A stretch of DNA of 64,000 nucleotides from Sinomonas humi. Lineage in GTDB: Bacteria > Actinomycetota > Actinomycetes > Actinomycetales > Micrococcaceae. Shown here in pieces: positions 44,422 to 53,280 of this stretch. Position 1 is the stretch's first letter, and each line of letters starts with the position of its first letter. The notes below the pieces were generated by a model. That model ran no database searches. It was not told the origin of the DNA and saw only the letters and a program-made list of their open reading frames with translations. Location of the stretch: positions 62,001 to 126,000 of the forward strand of contig NZ_JTDL01000152.1 of NCBI RefSeq assembly GCF_000802235.1, in the 5' to 3' direction. A program made the translations under genes and the position numbers.

Positions 44422-44976
44422 TTATTCATCGCTGTGCCGGTCGGGCCTGATCAGATCCGCCAGGGCCGACCACCGCGGGTCAACGACCTCGTGATGGTGG
44501 CCAGGCTCGTCCGCAAGGCGGATCCCGCACTCGGGGCAGAGCCCCGGGCAGTCCTCCCGGCACACCGGCTGGAACGGCAGCATGGTCACTACTGCGTCCC
44601 GCAACACCGGCTCAAGATCGATGGAATCGTGCTCGACTCGACGTTGCTCTTCATCGTCTTCCCCTTCCGAGGGCTGGGCGCCCTCGTAGGAGAAAAGCTC
44701 TTGCACATCGACGTCGAGGCTGTACTCGATGGGATCCAGGCACCGCCCGCACTCGCCGCTTACGTCGACGCGTGCGGTTCCCGATACCAGGATCCCCTCG
44801 TGGACCGCCTCGAGCCTCAGGTCGAGATCCACGGGGGACCCCTCCCTGACACCGATGAGCGCCACACCGAGTTCACTCGGTGCGGGAACATGCTCTTTGA
44901 GTGTCCGCATCGTGCCCGGGCTCCGCCCGAGGTCCTTGACGTCAAGCGTCAAGGGCGAACGATCTTCGCGCTTAAT
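44422..44976 (-). CDS. YceD/DUF177 family protein (23S rRNA accumulation protein), probable ATT start
   Basis: A 184-residue DUF177 protein linked to 23S rRNA accumulation in E. coli and plants. It has ALIGVREGSP, a first Cys pair in GECGRC, an acidic linker and a C-terminal Cys set CREDCPGLCPECG probably binding zinc. The only strong SD is AGGAG five bases before an ATT at 44976, giving IKREDRSPL. In-frame alternatives are a TTG at 45009 with poor SD spacing and a TTG inside the conserved part. The ATT start is an inference. Order coaD-yceD-rpmF-rnc is standard. Confidence 0.85.
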   Translation of the reverse strand: MKREDRSPLTLDVKDLGRSPGTMRTLKEHVPAPSELGVALIGVREGSPVDLDLRLEAVHEGILVSGTARVDVSGECGRCLDPIEYSLDVDVQELFSYEGAQPSEGEDDEEQRRVEHDSIDLEPVLRDAVVTMLPFQPVCREDCPGLCPECGIRLADEPGHHHEVVDPRWSALADLIRPDRHSDE

Positions 44977-45065
44977 GAGAACTCCTGTAGAACATAGACC
45001 GACAAACAATCCTAGCCTGCGCGGGCCCTAGTCCCAAACCCGCGGCACGGGGCGGCGAACCTCGT

Positions 45066-45554
45066 TCAGGCGCCCCGGCCCGCCGATGTGGCGTCGAGCC
45101 GCGCGAGCACCGAGCGCGGGACGAACTCGGAGACGTCCCCACCGAGGTCGTGCACCTCCTTGATGAGAGTCGATGAGAGGTGCACGTAGTGGGACTCGGC
45201 GGCAAGGAAGACGGTCTCTACCCCTGTGAGCTGCCGGTTCATGATCGCCATAGGCAACTCATAGTCGAAGTCCGACGACGAGCGAAGCCCCTTGACGATA
45301 GCCGAAGCGCCCCGCTCATGGCAGTAATCCGCCAAGAGCCCTTCCCCCATCGGCTCCACCAGGATCCCGCTGATGGCGCCGAGGGTCCGACGAACCATGT
45401 CGATCCGCTCCTCAAGCGGGAACCGGTACTTCTTCGCGTAATTGGTTGACACGGCGACGACCACCTCGTCGAACTGGTTCGCGGCGCGAGCGATGACTTC
45501 AAGGTGGCCGTTGTGGATCGGGTCAAAGGAGCCAGGGCAGACGGCGCGTCTCAT
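45066..45554 (-). CDS. coaD: Pantetheine-phosphate adenylyltransferase
   Basis: It forms dephospho-CoA from 4'-phosphopantetheine and ATP, the fourth step of CoA synthesis. The 162-residue protein has the nucleotidyltransferase motif GSFDPIHNGHLEVI and the C-terminal YVHLSSTLIKEV (S-S-T-x-x-R/K type). ATG at 45554 gives the normal N-terminus; the frame extends to 45677 without meaning. There is no SD, and TATGTT (45566-45561) ends seven bases before the ATG, so it is probably leaderless. It diverges from dapC. Confidence 0.95.
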   Translation of the reverse strand: MRRAVCPGSFDPIHNGHLEVIARAANQFDEVVVAVSTNYAKKYRFPLEERIDMVRRTLGAISGILVEPMGEGLLADYCHERGASAIVKGLRSSSDFDYELPMAIMNRQLTGVETVFLAAESHYVHLSSTLIKEVHDLGGDVSEFVPRSVLARLDATSAGRGA

Positions 45555-45604
45555 GCTGCAAACATAACCGAAGCCCGAGCCCGCCCGCTCGCTAGCATGA
45601 CTCC

Positions 45605-46801
45605 ATGACTTCTCCTTGGCAGCGCACCGCCGCGGGCGCGAACGTACTGGGCTCGGACGGACGCCTTGGGGTGACAATCTTCGAGGAGATGACCGGGCTC
45701 GCGGTCAGAACCGGGGCGATCAACCTGGGTCAGGGCTTTCCCGACGAGGACGGCCCCGCAGTGATGGCGGAGGCAGCCCGCCGCGCCATCGCCGAGGGCT
45801 CGAACCAGTACGCGCCGGGCAAAGGCATCCCTGTTCTCCGCACGGCGGTCTCGGCCCACCAGAAGCGCTTCTACGGCCTCGACCCGGACCCGGAGAGCGA
45901 AGTACTCATCACCACCGGCGCGACCGAGGCGATCGCCGCCGCGGTGCTCGCCCTTGCCGAGCCCGGCGACGACGTCCTGACCTTCGAGCCGTTCTACGAC
46001 TCGTACGGGGCGATGATCGGGCTCGCGGGAGCGAACCACGTCACGGTGCCCCTGCACGCACCGAGGTTCCAGCCGGACCTCGCGGAGCTTGAAGCTGCTT
46101 TCGGGCCAAAGACTCGTGTTGTGATCCTCAACAACCCGCACAACCCAACAGGCGCCGTCTTCGGCCCGGAGGTCCTTCAGCGCGTCGTGGACCTCGCTGC
46201 CGAGCACGGCGCGATCATCGTCACGGACGAGGTCTACGAGCATCTCGTGTTCGGCCGCCCGCACATTCCGGTTGCGACGCTGGCGGGAGCGGCCGAGCGG
46301 ACGCTCAGCATCTCGTCGGCGGGGAAGACGTTCTCCTTCACTGGCTGGAAGGTCGGCTGGGTGACCGGCCCTGAGGAGCTCGTAGCGAAGGTACGGACCA
46401 TCAAGCAGTTCCTCACCTACAGCTCAGGCACACCGTTCCAAGTGGCGGTCGCTCAGGGCCTGGGACTTCCCGACGAATTCTTCAGCGAGGCAGCAGATGC
46501 GCTCCGCCGCAAGCGCGACATCCTTGCAGACGGACTCCGCCAAGCCGGCCTGACCGTCTATCTTCCCGACGGAACCTACTTCATCACGGCGGACACGGCG
46601 TCCATCGGCTTCGACGATGCGCTCGACCTTGCCCGCAAGCTCCCTGAGCTCGTCGGGGTGGCGGCGATCCCCGTCTCTGTCTTCTGCCATGAGGAGGGCG
46701 CGCGGAGGACCCGTTCGCTCCTGCGTTTTGCGTTCTGCAAGCGCGACACGGTCCTCGAGGAAGCTGCGGGCAGGCTCGCGGGCCTCGGCGAACTCGTATG
46801 A
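45605..46801 (+). CDS. dapC: Pyridoxal-phosphate aminotransferase, DapC-like
   Basis: A 398-residue class I/II aminotransferase, probably N-succinyldiaminopimelate aminotransferase of lysine and peptidoglycan synthesis. Motifs: INLGQGFPDEDGP, NNPHNPTGAVF (PLP-contacting Asn), TDEVYEHLVF (Asp) and the PLP Lys in SSAGKTFSFTGWKVGW. This pattern matches the actinobacterial DapC/kynurenine-aminotransferase group; substrate is inferred. It starts at ATG 45605 divergently from coaD and overlaps the next gene by ATGA. Confidence 0.9.
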   Translation: MTSPWQRTAAGANVLGSDGRLGVTIFEEMTGLAVRTGAINLGQGFPDEDGPAVMAEAARRAIAEGSNQYAPGKGIPVLRTAVSAHQKRFYGLDPDPESEVLITTGATEAIAAAVLALAEPGDDVLTFEPFYDSYGAMIGLAGANHVTVPLHAPRFQPDLAELEAAFGPKTRVVILNNPHNPTGAVFGPEVLQRVVDLAAEHGAIIVTDEVYEHLVFGRPHIPVATLAGAAERTLSISSAGKTFSFTGWKVGWVTGPEELVAKVRTIKQFLTYSSGTPFQVAVAQGLGLPDEFFSEAADALRRKRDILADGLRQAGLTVYLPDGTYFITADTASIGFDDALDLARKLPELVGVAAIPVSVFCHEEGARRTRSLLRFAFCKRDTVLEEAAGRLAGLGELV

Positions 46802-47568
46802 GGTCGGAGCGCTACCTCGCTGGCATCGGGACGCGGGCGAGCATCTTCCCCGACCATCTGGTCGAGGGCGCGTCCATCCTCGCGATCGGCGGTGCGGAGC
46901 AGTCCCACGTCGATCTCGAGCATCCGGAACGCGTCTTCTATGCCTATCTCCGGCGCATGGCGAACGTGCTGGACCTGCTCGCTGCGCCCGGCGAGCCGCT
47001 CCGGGTGCTCCACCTCGGCGCAGGCGCGCTCACCCTCGCCCGATACCTCCAGGCGACCAGGCCTGGCTCGCGGCAGGTTGCGGTCGAACTCGAACGCGAG
47101 CTGCTCGACTTCGTCCTCGAGCAGCTCCCCCTGCCACCCGGGACCAGTTTGGAAGCTCGCGTCGGCGACGCCCGGTGGGAGCTCCCGGAGCTGGCCTCGT
47201 CCGGGCCGTTCGACGCCATCGTGCTCGACATCTTCTCCGGCCCGGAGGCGCCGGCCCACATCGCACACCGCGACTTCTATGCCGAGGCGGCCGCGCTCCT
47301 CGCTCCGGGCGGAGCGATGCTTGTGAACATCGGCGACGATCCGCCGCTCACGCTCGTCCGGTCGCAGCTCGCCGCCATGCTTACCGTCTTCGGCGAGGTC
47401 GCTGCGCTGAGCGAACCGGAAATGTTCGAGGCGCGCCACCCGGGAAACATCGTCGCAGTAGGCCTCACGGGCGGGTGGAACCCGGCATGGGCCGGGGCTC
47501 TGGTCGCGGCTGGCCCCCACCCCACCGCAGTCCGGCGGGGCGTCGAATTGGACCGGCTTGTCCGATAG
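46798..47568 (+). CDS. Spermidine synthase-like SAM-dependent protein
   Basis: A 256-residue Rossmann-fold protein related to polyamine aminopropyltransferases. Visible are VLHLGAGALTLARYL (AdoMet/dcAdoMet loop), VELERELLDF (acidic residue for ribose), DARWELPEL and DAIVLDIFSGPEAP (the D-x-x-x-x-D-x-F gate). The short N-terminal beta domain typical of SpeE is largely missing, so the reaction is uncertain; it may be a methyltransferase-like relative. Coupled to dapC by a 4-bp overlap and convergent with rsmD. 47569-47665 contains a short palindrome, no gene. Confidence 0.82.
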   Translation: MRSERYLAGIGTRASIFPDHLVEGASILAIGGAEQSHVDLEHPERVFYAYLRRMANVLDLLAAPGEPLRVLHLGAGALTLARYLQATRPGSRQVAVELERELLDFVLEQLPLPPGTSLEARVGDARWELPELASSGPFDAIVLDIFSGPEAPAHIAHRDFYAEAAALLAPGGAMLVNIGDDPPLTLVRSQLAAMLTVFGEVAALSEPEMFEARHPGNIVAVGLTGGWNPAWAGALVAAGPHPTAVRRGVELDRLVR

Positions 47569-47665
47569 TCAGCTCGCGAGCTTCTGACACCGCTCTTGGC
47601 GAGGCTCCGAGGCCGAGACGACGTCCACCATTGAGGTGCAACCGCCATGGCCTGCGCGAGGCACC

Positions 47666-48292
47666 TCATGCGGTGGCGCCCTCCGCCGCTGAGCTCCCCT
47701 CGCCGTCGGCCGCCTCCCCGCCTTCCCCAGCTGGTTCGGCGAACCACAGGCGCGTCTCGCCGTATTTCCGCTCCCCGAAGTGCACAAGTCCCTCGGGCCA
47801 CGAGGGCTCAGGCGAGCGGGCGGAACGTTCGACGACGACGAGTCCGTCCGGCGCGAGCCGCTCCGCAACGGCGTCTAGGACATTGGTCAGCTGTGCCTCC
47901 CCGAGCGGGTACGGGGGGTCCATGAGGACGAGGTCCCAGTGGGCCCCCGGCGGCACGCGCTCGAGGAAGGAATTCACCTTCGAGCGACGGACGGTCACCG
48001 CACGGCGGCTCACGGCGTCGTTGACGGTGCGGGCGTTCCGCTCGCACACCTGCGCGGCCTTGGCCTCGGACTCCACGAGCTCGACCGTCGAGGCACCTCG
48101 GCTCGCCGCCTCGACACCAAGTGCCCCTGAGCCGGCATAGAGATCGAGCACTCGGGCGCGGGCGATCATGCCGAGGGCGTCAAGGCGCGAGAACAGGGCC
48201 TCCTTGACGCGATCCGTCGTCGGCCTCGTCGCGGTCCCCGGCACGGCAGCCAGCGGAACGCCACCAGCGATCCCCGAGATGATCCTGCTCAC
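47666..48292 (-). CDS. rsmD: 16S rRNA (guanine966-N2)-methyltransferase
   Basis: It makes m2G966 in 16S rRNA. The 208-residue protein has SRIISG, RPTTDRVKEALFS, the AdoMet loop VLDLYAGSGALGVEA and the catalytic DPPYPLG. The GTG at 48292 is chosen since GGAGG precedes it and SRIISGIAGG is the normal start. The C-terminal 25 residues are Gly/Glu-rich. It lies downstream of recG; coaD, its common partner, is separated by two plus-strand genes. Confidence 0.94.
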   Translation of the reverse strand: MSRIISGIAGGVPLAAVPGTATRPTTDRVKEALFSRLDALGMIARARVLDLYAGSGALGVEAASRGASTVELVESEAKAAQVCERNARTVNDAVSRRAVTVRRSKVNSFLERVPPGAHWDLVLMDPPYPLGEAQLTNVLDAVAERLAPDGLVVVERSARSPEPSWPEGLVHFGERKYGETRLWFAEPAGEGGEAADGEGSSAAEGATA

Positions 48293-48367
48293 AACACCCT
48301 CCCCCTCGCCCCTCGCCCTCCACAAAGCGGTGGCAGACGGCGGTGGGCCACCACGGACGGATTCTCC

Positions 48368-50611
48368 TTACCCACGTTCGAGGAAGACCTCCTTCTCGGG
48401 CCCGAGGTAGTCATCGATCGCGTCGGCGAGCGCGACGTGCCCGTCCAAGTCCGGGTCCTCTGCCACGAGGGCGAGCGCGTCCTCGCGGGCACTGGCGATG
48501 ACGTCGCCGTCGCGGAGGACCCGCAAGAGGCGCAGCGTCGACCGCCGGCCCGACTGGCTCGCACCCAGAATGTCGCCCTCGCGGCGGAATTCGAGGTCCT
48601 TCTGCGCGAGCTCGAAGCCATCCGTGCTCGCGGACACTGCGCCGAGCCGTTCGCGGCTCGGGTGGCCTGGCTCTAGGCGGGTCACCAGCAGGCAGGTGCC
48701 CGCATGCCCGCCTCTGCCGACGCGCCCGCGCAGCTGGTGCAGCTGGGCGATGCCGAAGCGGTCCGCGTCGAGGATGACCATGAGCGTCGCGTTCGGTACG
48801 TCGACGCCGACCTCGACCACGGTCGTGGCGACGAGGATGCCCGTCTCCCCCGCCGCGAAGGCTCTCATCGCAGTCGCCTTCGCGTCGGTGTCAAGGCGTC
48901 CATGGAGGACGCCGATCCTGACGCCTTCGAGCTCGGGCTCTCCGCCCAGCTGCTCCGCGACCTCCGTGACCGAGGCCGGCTGGACTTCGGGAGCGGGGGC
49001 TGGCGCCGCGGCGAGTGAGGTCCCTCCCCACGTCGCGCGGTCCAATGCGTCGAGATCCCCTTCGTCGCCCGCGCCCTCCCCGATGGTCGGACACACGACG
49101 TAGACCTGCCGCCCGGCGTCGACCTCTTCCCGCGCCCGCTGCCAGATGCGCCGCTCCCACGCTGGGTTTTCGACAAGCCCTACCGTGTGCGTCGCGATGG
49201 GCGAACGGCCCGCGGGAAGCTCGCGGAGGACCGACGTCTCGAGATCGCCGAAGACCGTCATCGCGACGGTCCGGGGAATGGGCGTGGCGGTCATGACGAG
49301 CAGGTGTGGCGTGGCGAGGCTCTTGGCGCGCAGTGCGTCCCGCTGTTCGACACCGAACCGGTGCTGCTCGTCGACGACAACGAGCCCGAGGTCCGCGAAC
49401 TGGACGTGCTCCGAGAGGAGCGCATGGGTCCCGACAACGATTCCGGCTTGACCGCTTGCCGCCGCAAGGAGGCTCCGCTTCTTCTCTCCCGCCGACTGCG
49501 ACCCGGTGAGCACCGCGACCTCGACCCCGTCCTCGCCCGCTCCGAGCAGGCCGTCGCGCACGAGTGGACCTAACGTCGCACGGATCGATGCATAGTGCTG
49601 GGCCGCGAGGACTTCGGTCGGGGCCAGGAGCGCGGCCTGCCCGCCGTCGTCGACCACTTGGAGCATCGCCCGCAGCGCAACCACGGTCTTGCCGGAGCCG
49701 ACCTCTCCTTGCAGGAGGCGGTTCATCGGGTGGTTCTCGGCGAGTTCCCGTGCGAGAACCTCACCGACCTCTTGCTGGCCCGCCGTGAGCTCGAACGGCA
49801 GCTGGCGGTCAAATGCCTCGAGGAGGCCGCCACGGCGCGCAGGGCTTGGGCGCGACGGAAGCGCGGCGTGCTGGGCCTTGCGACGGGCGAGTGCCGTCTG
49901 GAGAACGAGCGCCTCCTCGTAGCGGAACCGCCTCTGCGCGGACCGCCACGCCCCGTCGTCCTCTGGGTCATGGATCATCCGGTAGGCGTCCGCCACGCGC
50001 GGGAGGCGGTACTTCAAGCGGATGTCCGGCGGAAGCGCCTCCGGAAGGGAGTCGAGGTCGAGCTGCCCGAGCACGGTGCCTACGGCCTTCGCGATCGTCC
50101 AGCTTGGGATGGAAGCCGTGGCGGGATAGACCGGGATCGGCCGCCCTGCCATGCGGGCAGCAGCCTCGGCGTCGAACTCATCGGGATCCAGAAGCTCGTA
50201 GATGGGATTGGTCAGCTGCAGCTTCCCGCGGTAGAGCCCGACCTTCCCGGAGAACATCGCGATCACTCCGCGCGTGAGCTGCTTGGCCGCCTGATAGCCG
50301 TTGAAGAACGTCAGCGACAGAGTGCTCGGTCCATTCGTCTGGCCCGGGCGGTCGCTCACGAGGACCTCGGTGATGCTGCCCTTGCGGCTCGTCATGCGGC
50401 GGTTCGAGGATGAGACGACCTGTGCGACGAGCGTGACGTCCTCATCGAGGGGCAGTTCTCGGATGGGCGTCAGTTCGCCTCGGGTGAGATAGCGGCGCGG
50501 GAAGTGGTCGAGCAGGTCGCCCGCCGTCGCAATTCCGAGCTGCTCGGCGAACTTCTTTCCACTGCGGGCCCCGATGAGCCGGTCAAGAGGGGTGTTGCGA
50601 TCAGTGGGCAT
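48368..50611 (-). CDS. recG: ATP-dependent DNA helicase RecG
   Basis: A branch-migration helicase that remodels stalled forks and Holliday junctions. The 747-residue protein has the N-terminal wedge (OB) domain, then superfamily 2 motifs: Walker A GEVGSGKTVVAL, VDEQHRFG (DExH-type), MTATPIPRT, and in the second RecA domain GRVGRGGHAGTC. The ATG at 50611 gives PTDRNTPLDRLIG; the frame back to 50740 overlaps the DAK2 gene and is discarded. It starts five bases after the DAK2 stop. Confidence 0.96.
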   Translation of the reverse strand: MPTDRNTPLDRLIGARSGKKFAEQLGIATAGDLLDHFPRRYLTRGELTPIRELPLDEDVTLVAQVVSSSNRRMTSRKGSITEVLVSDRPGQTNGPSTLSLTFFNGYQAAKQLTRGVIAMFSGKVGLYRGKLQLTNPIYELLDPDEFDAEAAARMAGRPIPVYPATASIPSWTIAKAVGTVLGQLDLDSLPEALPPDIRLKYRLPRVADAYRMIHDPEDDGAWRSAQRRFRYEEALVLQTALARRKAQHAALPSRPSPARRGGLLEAFDRQLPFELTAGQQEVGEVLARELAENHPMNRLLQGEVGSGKTVVALRAMLQVVDDGGQAALLAPTEVLAAQHYASIRATLGPLVRDGLLGAGEDGVEVAVLTGSQSAGEKKRSLLAAASGQAGIVVGTHALLSEHVQFADLGLVVVDEQHRFGVEQRDALRAKSLATPHLLVMTATPIPRTVAMTVFGDLETSVLRELPAGRSPIATHTVGLVENPAWERRIWQRAREEVDAGRQVYVVCPTIGEGAGDEGDLDALDRATWGGTSLAAAPAPAPEVQPASVTEVAEQLGGEPELEGVRIGVLHGRLDTDAKATAMRAFAAGETGILVATTVVEVGVDVPNATLMVILDADRFGIAQLHQLRGRVGRGGHAGTCLLVTRLEPGHPSRERLGAVSASTDGFELAQKDLEFRREGDILGASQSGRRSTLRLLRVLRDGDVIASAREDALALVAEDPDLDGHVALADAIDDYLGPEKEVFLERG

Positions 50612-50616
50612 AGTGG

Positions 50617-51609
50617 TCAGTGCGCATGGTCGGAATGGAGCTCGGTGAAGGCAATCTTCTCGGGCTCGCCCACGTTCCGGATCTCGGCGAGGGCGGCCTC
50701 GGGGTCCCGGACGTGCACGTGGACCCGCCAGCGCACGCACCCGGAATCCTCATCGAGAGGCCCGAGCGGGCTCATGATGACGGACTCGCCCAGCTCATCG
50801 AGCCGATGGCGGAGTCCCGCAGCGTCGAGGGGGCTCAGGGTGATGGTGCACATCAGCTCGACCCCTTCGGCGGGAGGCTGTTGGGCGTGGATGTGCGGAT
50901 CCTGGACCGCGTAGCCGTGAAGCCGATCGAAGATCTGGTCGCCGAGCCCCTCGCCGATCACGGCTGCACGGAGGGCACCGAGCACGAGAAGGAGACCGAC
51001 GCCCCCGGCGTCCACGACGCGGGCGTCGTGGAGCGTCGGCAGCTGACCCTCCGTCTCCACGACGGCGCCGACGGCCGCGTCGATGACGGCATCGATTGTG
51101 CGGATCAGGATCGCGTTGCTGTGCGGGGCCTCTCCGGCATCGGCGGCTTCCGAGGCACTCGCGGCCGCGTCTGCCGCCGCCGCGAGAACCGAGAGCATCG
51201 TGCCCTCCACCGGCTCGCTCAAGGCGGACCACGCACGGATACGGCAGCGGTGGAGCGACTCGGCAAGCAGCGGACCGCTCAGGCGGGACTGGCCAGCAAG
51301 GGGCACCGCGAACGCGTCGAGGAAGACCGCGAAGAGGGTCCCCGAGTTGCCGCGAGCCTCCTCCATCGCGGCCTGACCCGCGGCGCCCACGACGATGCCG
51401 AGGTCCTGGCTGTCCGCGGCTGCTGCCGCCTGCGCTGCAGCGCGAGCGGTCAGGTAGAGGTTCGTGCCAGTGTCGCCGTCGGGCACGGGAAAGATGTTGA
51501 TCGCGTTGAGCCGGTCGCTGTGATTCGCGAGCACTGTCTCCGCCATGCCGAGCCACCGGCGCATCGCCGCAGCGTTCGACGCCGTCTTCGCGGCGTTTCT
51601 ACTTGGCAA
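50617..51609 (-). CDS. DAK2-domain protein, short FakA/YloV-like form
   Basis: A 330-residue protein with an N-terminal DAK2 kinase domain: FPVPDGDTGTNLYLT (metal-binding Asp residues) and ARGNSGTLFAVFLDAFA, then VDAGGVGLLLVLG. After a linker comes a FakA-middle-like domain (MCTITLSP, then RWRVHVHVRDPEAALAEIRNVGEPEKI), and the chain stops there. Full FakA/YloV proteins have about 550 residues with a DegV-like C-terminal domain, which is absent. Full FakA phosphorylates fatty acids bound to FakB. The TTG at 51609 overlaps thiL by 11 bases; ATG at 51564 is the alternative. Confidence 0.85.
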   Translation of the reverse strand: MPSRNAAKTASNAAAMRRWLGMAETVLANHSDRLNAINIFPVPDGDTGTNLYLTARAAAQAAAAADSQDLGIVVGAAGQAAMEEARGNSGTLFAVFLDAFAVPLAGQSRLSGPLLAESLHRCRIRAWSALSEPVEGTMLSVLAAAADAAASASEAADAGEAPHSNAILIRTIDAVIDAAVGAVVETEGQLPTLHDARVVDAGGVGLLLVLGALRAAVIGEGLGDQIFDRLHGYAVQDPHIHAQQPPAEGVELMCTITLSPLDAAGLRHRLDELGESVIMSPLGPLDEDSGCVRWRVHVHVRDPEAALAEIRNVGEPEKIAFTELHSDHAH

Positions 51610-52615
51610 AGTGGTCCCATCCCCTCGTTACCGCCGGCTTCCCACCGACGGACACTCCAGGCTCTCCACCATCGGCAGGCATCACCGAGCCTATCGCAGC
51701 GAAGCCGTGCGGGAGCTGTGCGTCGGCAGGGAAGGCCGCGAGGAGACCGTGATCCTCGCCTCCGCCCAAGACCCATTCGAGGGGATCAGCGCCCAATAGC
51801 TCCCCCGCCTGCTTCAGTGTCCGAGCGTGGAGGGCGAGGACGTCCGGATCCAGGTCCAGTCGGACGCCGCTCGCGGCCGCAAGCCTCAGCCCGTCGCGAA
51901 GGAGGCCGTCAGAGAGATCCATGAGCGCCCGCGCCCCCGAGTTTGCTGCTGCTGGCCCGGCCTCGAGCGGCGGAACCGGCCTGCACTGGAGAGCCACGAG
52001 CTCCCGCAAGGCCGGTTCCAAGCCCTCATACGCGGGCCCGTGTTCGAGCAGCGCGAGCCCCGCGGCAGCGGATCCGAGCGGGCCGGCGACGGCGAGCCTG
52101 TCCCCCGCTTGTGCCCCGCTCCGAAGGACCGGCTGACGGCCCTCCAGGCTGCCGAGGACGGTAGCGGTGACCGAGAGCTCGCCACCGCGGCCGAGGTCAC
52201 CGCCGGCCAGGGCACATCGGCTCGCCCCCAAGCTCCGAACGGCGTCCAAGAGGCCCTTTGCGAGGTCCTCGACCCAGCCGACCGGGGTGGCTTGCGGAAG
52301 GGTAAGGCTCACCACGATGCCCGTCGCGACGGCACCCATCGCGTTGATGTCGCTGAGATTCTGGGCCGCCGCCTTCCATCCGACGTCGTAGCCCGTGTGC
52401 ACGTATCCGTTCGGCCACTCGAGGCGGAAATCAGCGTTCTGGGTCTGGGTATCCGTGCTCACGACGACGCGGCCGTCCGGCGCTGCAAGCACCGCGGCGT
52501 CGTCCCCAGGCCCGAGCAGGGCCGACGGGCCAGCGGCAAGCCGAGGAAGGATCCGGTCGAGGAGCTCGCCTTCGCTGAGGTCGCCGACGGTCAGAGGCAG
52601 CGGGGACGTGCGCAC
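51599..52615 (-). CDS. thiL: Thiamine-monophosphate kinase
   Basis: It phosphorylates thiamine monophosphate to thiamine pyrophosphate, the last step of synthesis. The 338-residue protein shows LGPGDDAAVL (Mg-binding Asp), VSTDTQTQNADF, GWKAAAQNLSDINAMGA, AGGDLGRG and MDLSDGLLRD. The start at 52615 is GTG with a weak SD. There is no riboswitch in front of it, unlike thiC. Divergent from the DUF3515 gene with a 77-bp gap. Confidence 0.95.
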   Translation of the reverse strand: MRTSPLPLTVGDLSEGELLDRILPRLAAGPSALLGPGDDAAVLAAPDGRVVVSTDTQTQNADFRLEWPNGYVHTGYDVGWKAAAQNLSDINAMGAVATGIVVSLTLPQATPVGWVEDLAKGLLDAVRSLGASRCALAGGDLGRGGELSVTATVLGSLEGRQPVLRSGAQAGDRLAVAGPLGSAAAGLALLEHGPAYEGLEPALRELVALQCRPVPPLEAGPAAANSGARALMDLSDGLLRDGLRLAAASGVRLDLDPDVLALHARTLKQAGELLGADPLEWVLGGGEDHGLLAAFPADAQLPHGFAAIGSVMPADGGEPGVSVGGKPAVTRGWDHFAK

Positions 52616-52692
52616 GATCCCAGCCTAGTAGTCTTGAAGAGACGCTTCGTCCGCCCCCGGACACGCCCCCACCACAGATTCCGAGGAGAATC

Positions 52693-53280
52693 ATGCCCCG
52701 CAGCCGACGCCGCGCAGCAGTCCTCGTGCGCGCCGCGGCGCTCACCTCCACCCTTGTGCTGGGCGCCTCGCTCTCGGCCTGCAGCGCAGCCGTCTCCGTC
52801 GATCCCGCGCCCGACGCCGCGGACCCCGCCTGCGCACCCGAAATGATCGCAATGCCCGACACGCTCGGAGACGCCGGGCTGCGGACGACGACGAGCCAGG
52901 CCACCGCCGCGTGGGGGGACCCCTCGGCCGTCATCCTCCGCTGCGGCGTCCCGACGCCGGGGCCGACGACGGATCGTTGCGTCACCGTCAATGGCGTCGA
53001 CTGGGTGATCAAGGACCTGACGACGGCGAGCGCTTCACCATCGGCATCGCCGTCGTCGTCCGGGGCCTCGCCGGCGCCCTCCGGCGACGCGACCGAAGGC
53101 CCGAACGACACCTATCTCCTGACGACCTTCGGCCGCACACCGGCGACCGAGCTCGTGATCGACACCTCCAAGATCAGCTCGGCGACGGTCCTCGCGACCA
53201 TCGCCTCAGCCGTGGCCAAGGTCCCGCAGACCAAGAAGTGCATCGGAGAGTCAGAGGTCGCCCAGCTTCCCCAGGGCTAG
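52693..53280 (+). CDS. DUF3515 family lipoprotein
   Basis: A 195-residue secreted protein of unknown function found in Actinobacteria next to ddl and thiL. It has a basic N-terminus, a hydrophobic stretch and the lipobox LSAC (Cys about 30). Four Cys in the mature part (ACAP, RCGV, RCVT, KKCIGE) could form disulphides. A Ser/Pro/Ala linker sits in the middle. GAGGAGA precedes the ATG at suitable spacing. It is convergent with ddl and shares the four bases CTAG with its stop codon. Confidence 0.87.
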   Translation: MPRSRRRAAVLVRAAALTSTLVLGASLSACSAAVSVDPAPDAADPACAPEMIAMPDTLGDAGLRTTTSQATAAWGDPSAVILRCGVPTPGPTTDRCVTVNGVDWVIKDLTTASASPSASPSSSGASPAPSGDATEGPNDTYLLTTFGRTPATELVIDTSKISSATVLATIASAVAKVPQTKKCIGESEVAQLPQG

